From the NCBI GenBank assembly GCA_964017195.1, contig CAXHKT010000183.1, positions 62,001 through 126,000 of the forward strand: a DNA stretch of 64,000 bases. Reading direction: 5' to 3'. The stretch's first letter is position 1, and the number at the start of each line of letters is the position of its first letter. A program made the position numbers and the translations under genes. The notes under the pieces are model-generated. The model was not told where the DNA came from, ran no database searches, and saw only the letters and a list, made by a program, of their open reading frames with translations. The stretch comes from Siderastrea radians. Its lineage: Eukaryota > Cnidaria > Anthozoa > Scleractinia > Rhizangiidae. Positions 62,721-64,000 of this stretch are shown here, in pieces.

Positions 62721-64000
62721 TGATAGCCCCGAGGGATTTGCGTTATTATTAGGCCAGTGCGCAGCCTTGCTCAGTCAACAACACCTTTATTAGCCTCTAG
62801 GAAGGCCAAAAATGGGGATTTTTTTCGCTAAGGATCGCACATATCGCGCTTTTCTACACAATAAACTTTTTTTTCTGATAGCCCCGATTGATTTGCGTTA
62901 TTATTAGGCCAGTGCGCAGCCTTGCGCAGCCTTGCTCAGTCAACAACACCTTTTTTAGCCTCTGGGAAGCCCAAAAATGGGGTTTTTTCCCTAAGGATCG
63001 CACATATCGCGCTTTTCTACACAATAAACTTTTTTTTCTGATAGCCCCGAGGGATTTACATTATTATTAGGCCAGTGCGCAGCCTTGCGCAGCCTTGCGC
63101 AGTCAACAACACCTTTTTTAGCCTCTGGGAAGGCCAAAAATAGGGGTTTTTTCGCGAAGGATCGCACATATCGCGCTTTTCTACACAATAAACTTTTTTT
63201 TCTGATAGCCCCGAGGGATTTGCGTTATTATTAGGCCAGTGCGCAGCCTTGCACAGCCTTGCTCAGTCAACAACACCTTTTTTAGCCTCTGGGAAGGCCA
63301 AAAATGGGGTTTTTTCACTAAGGATCGCACATATCGCGCTTTTCTACACAATAAACTTTTTTTTCTGATAGCCCCGAGGGATTTGCGTTATTATTAGGCC
63401 AGTGCGCAGCCTTGCGCAGCCTTGCTCAGTCAACAACACCTTTTTTAGCCTCTGGGAAGGCCAAAAATGGGGTTTTTTCCCTAAGGATCGCACATATCGC
63501 GCTTTTCTACACAATAAACTTTTTTTCTGATAGCCCCGAGAGATTTGCATTATTATTAGGCCAGTGCGCAGCCTTGCGCAGCCTTGCGCAGTCAACAACA
63601 CCTTTTTTAGCCTCTGGGAAGGCCAAAATTGGGGTTTTTTCCCTAAGGATCGCACATATCGCGCTTTTCTACACAATAAACTTTTTTTTCTGATAGCCCC
63701 GAGGGATTTGCGTTATTATTAGGCCAGTGCGCAGCCTTGCGCAGCCTTGCTCAGTCAACAACACCTTTTTTAGCCTCTGGGAAGGCCAAAAATGGGGTTT
63801 TTTCCCTAAGGATCGCACATATCGCGCTTTTCTACACAATAAACTTTTTTTCTGATAGCCACGAGGGATTTGCGTTATTATTAGGCCAGTGCGCAGCCTT
63901 GCGCAGCCTTGCTCAGTCAACAACACCTTTTTTAGCCTCTGGGAAGGCCAAAAATGGGGTTTTTTCCCTAAGGATCGCACATATCGCGCTTTTCTACACA

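Larger units (their letters stand above)
10738..64000. repeat. Satellite array of ~162-163 bp monomers, >53 kb
   Basis: The monomer blocks in + order are AGCCTCTGGGAAGGCC, AAAAATGGGG plus a T run, CCCTAAGGATCGCACATATC, GCGCTTTTCTACACAATAAAC, a T run, CTGATAGCCCCGAGGGATTT, GCRTTATTATTRGGCCAGT, decamers GCGCAGCCTT, then GCKCAGTCAACAACACC. Successive AGCCTCT anchors at 10742, 10904, 11067, 11229, 11392, 11545 and 11708 give steps of 162, 163, 162, 163, 153 and 163 bp. The 153 reflects one decamer fewer. From length, about 260 monomers are present (estimated, not counted one by one). Length varies mainly through T-run length and decamer number. The right edge lies beyond the window. Confidence 0.97.
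48501..64000 (+). repeat. Satellite domain 4, ~5.2-8.2 kb higher-order repeats
   Basis: Blocks of the two subfamilies alternate: GTCAAC-type at about 48.4-51.8, 53.6-56.7 and 61.8-64 kb, and GTGAAC-type at about 51.9-53.5 and 56.8-61.7 kb. B modules lie at 48639-48963, 51010-51335, 52465-53039 (insert), 53851-54176, 55914-56239, 57216-57787 (insert), 60878-61449 (insert) and 62099-62424. Corresponding B modules at 48639, 53851 and 62099 mark the starts of three copies of one higher-order unit. The third is cut by the window end. Confidence 0.88.

Noticed and set aside
10678..64000. Many open frames of 60-219 codons on both strands
   Set aside because: They repeat with the satellite, overlap on both strands, and begin or end with changes in T-run length or decamer number. 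None has a domain unrelated to the repeat.
10738..64000. Regular repeats resembling a CRISPR array
   Set aside because: The repeated unit is the whole ~163 bp. There are no unique spacers, and the sequence context is eukaryotic.
10738..64000. CCCTAA / TTAGGG word in most monomers, suggesting telomeric DNA
   Set aside because: It occurs once per monomer inside CCCTAAGGATCG and is not tandem. In the right-hand subfamily it is changed to CGCTAA.
10738..64000. Pol III promoter or tRNA-like origin for the satellite
   Set aside because: I looked for A-box and B-box words in the monomer on both strands and saw no convincing pair. T runs alone are not evidence.

Overview
The window looks like nuclear DNA of a eukaryote, most likely an early-branching marine invertebrate such as a cnidarian. 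That placement is an inference. It rests on decayed non-LTR retrotransposon sequence, foldback (MITE-like) elements, (ATT)n microsatellites, a huge tandem satellite and a short scaffold gap. I see no intact protein-coding gene, no tRNA or rRNA gene and no prokaryotic organisation. Nearly every open frame in the right-hand 53 kb is a by-product of the satellite.

Layout. (1) Positions 1-10029 are ordinary repeat-rich intergenic DNA. They hold two foldback elements (1007-1488 and 1730-2145), a 1.1 kb element with terminal inverted repeats and a possible TTA target duplication (2613-3727), an (ATT)n tract (3826-3894), a diverged ~290 bp tandem duplication with internal palindromes (6314-6845), and a 5'-truncated, frameshifted L1/Tx1-like reverse transcriptase remnant (7849-9182). 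(2) Positions 10030-10737 are a diverged ~128 bp repeat family next to the array edge. (3) From about 10738 to the end of the window (more than 53 kb, right edge not reached) runs one satellite array.

The satellite has two unit types. The short unit A is a ~162-163 bp monomer carrying a variable run of the decamer GCGCAGCCTT (1 to 11 copies). The long unit B is an A monomer with an extra ~325 bp module at a fixed point. I located 30 full B modules and one truncated one. The array is + oriented from 10738 to ~36553, inverted from ~36554 to ~41827, and + again to the end. Nested duplications are visible at about 650, 800, 976, 1466, 2438, 5200 and 7100 bp. In the right-hand part a 249-252 bp insert with an (AAT)n end interrupts a B module and has been copied four times with its surroundings, so the order insertion, then amplification, is readable.

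A 23-base N gap lies at 19543-19565, inside the first copy of the 7.1 kb duplication, so copy number and order around it should be treated with care. The most interesting content is the array architecture: helically phased decamer expansions, a fixed B module rich in inverted repeats, a large inversion, and a hitchhiking transposon fragment. A centromeric or heterochromatic role is possible, but nothing in the sequence alone proves it.
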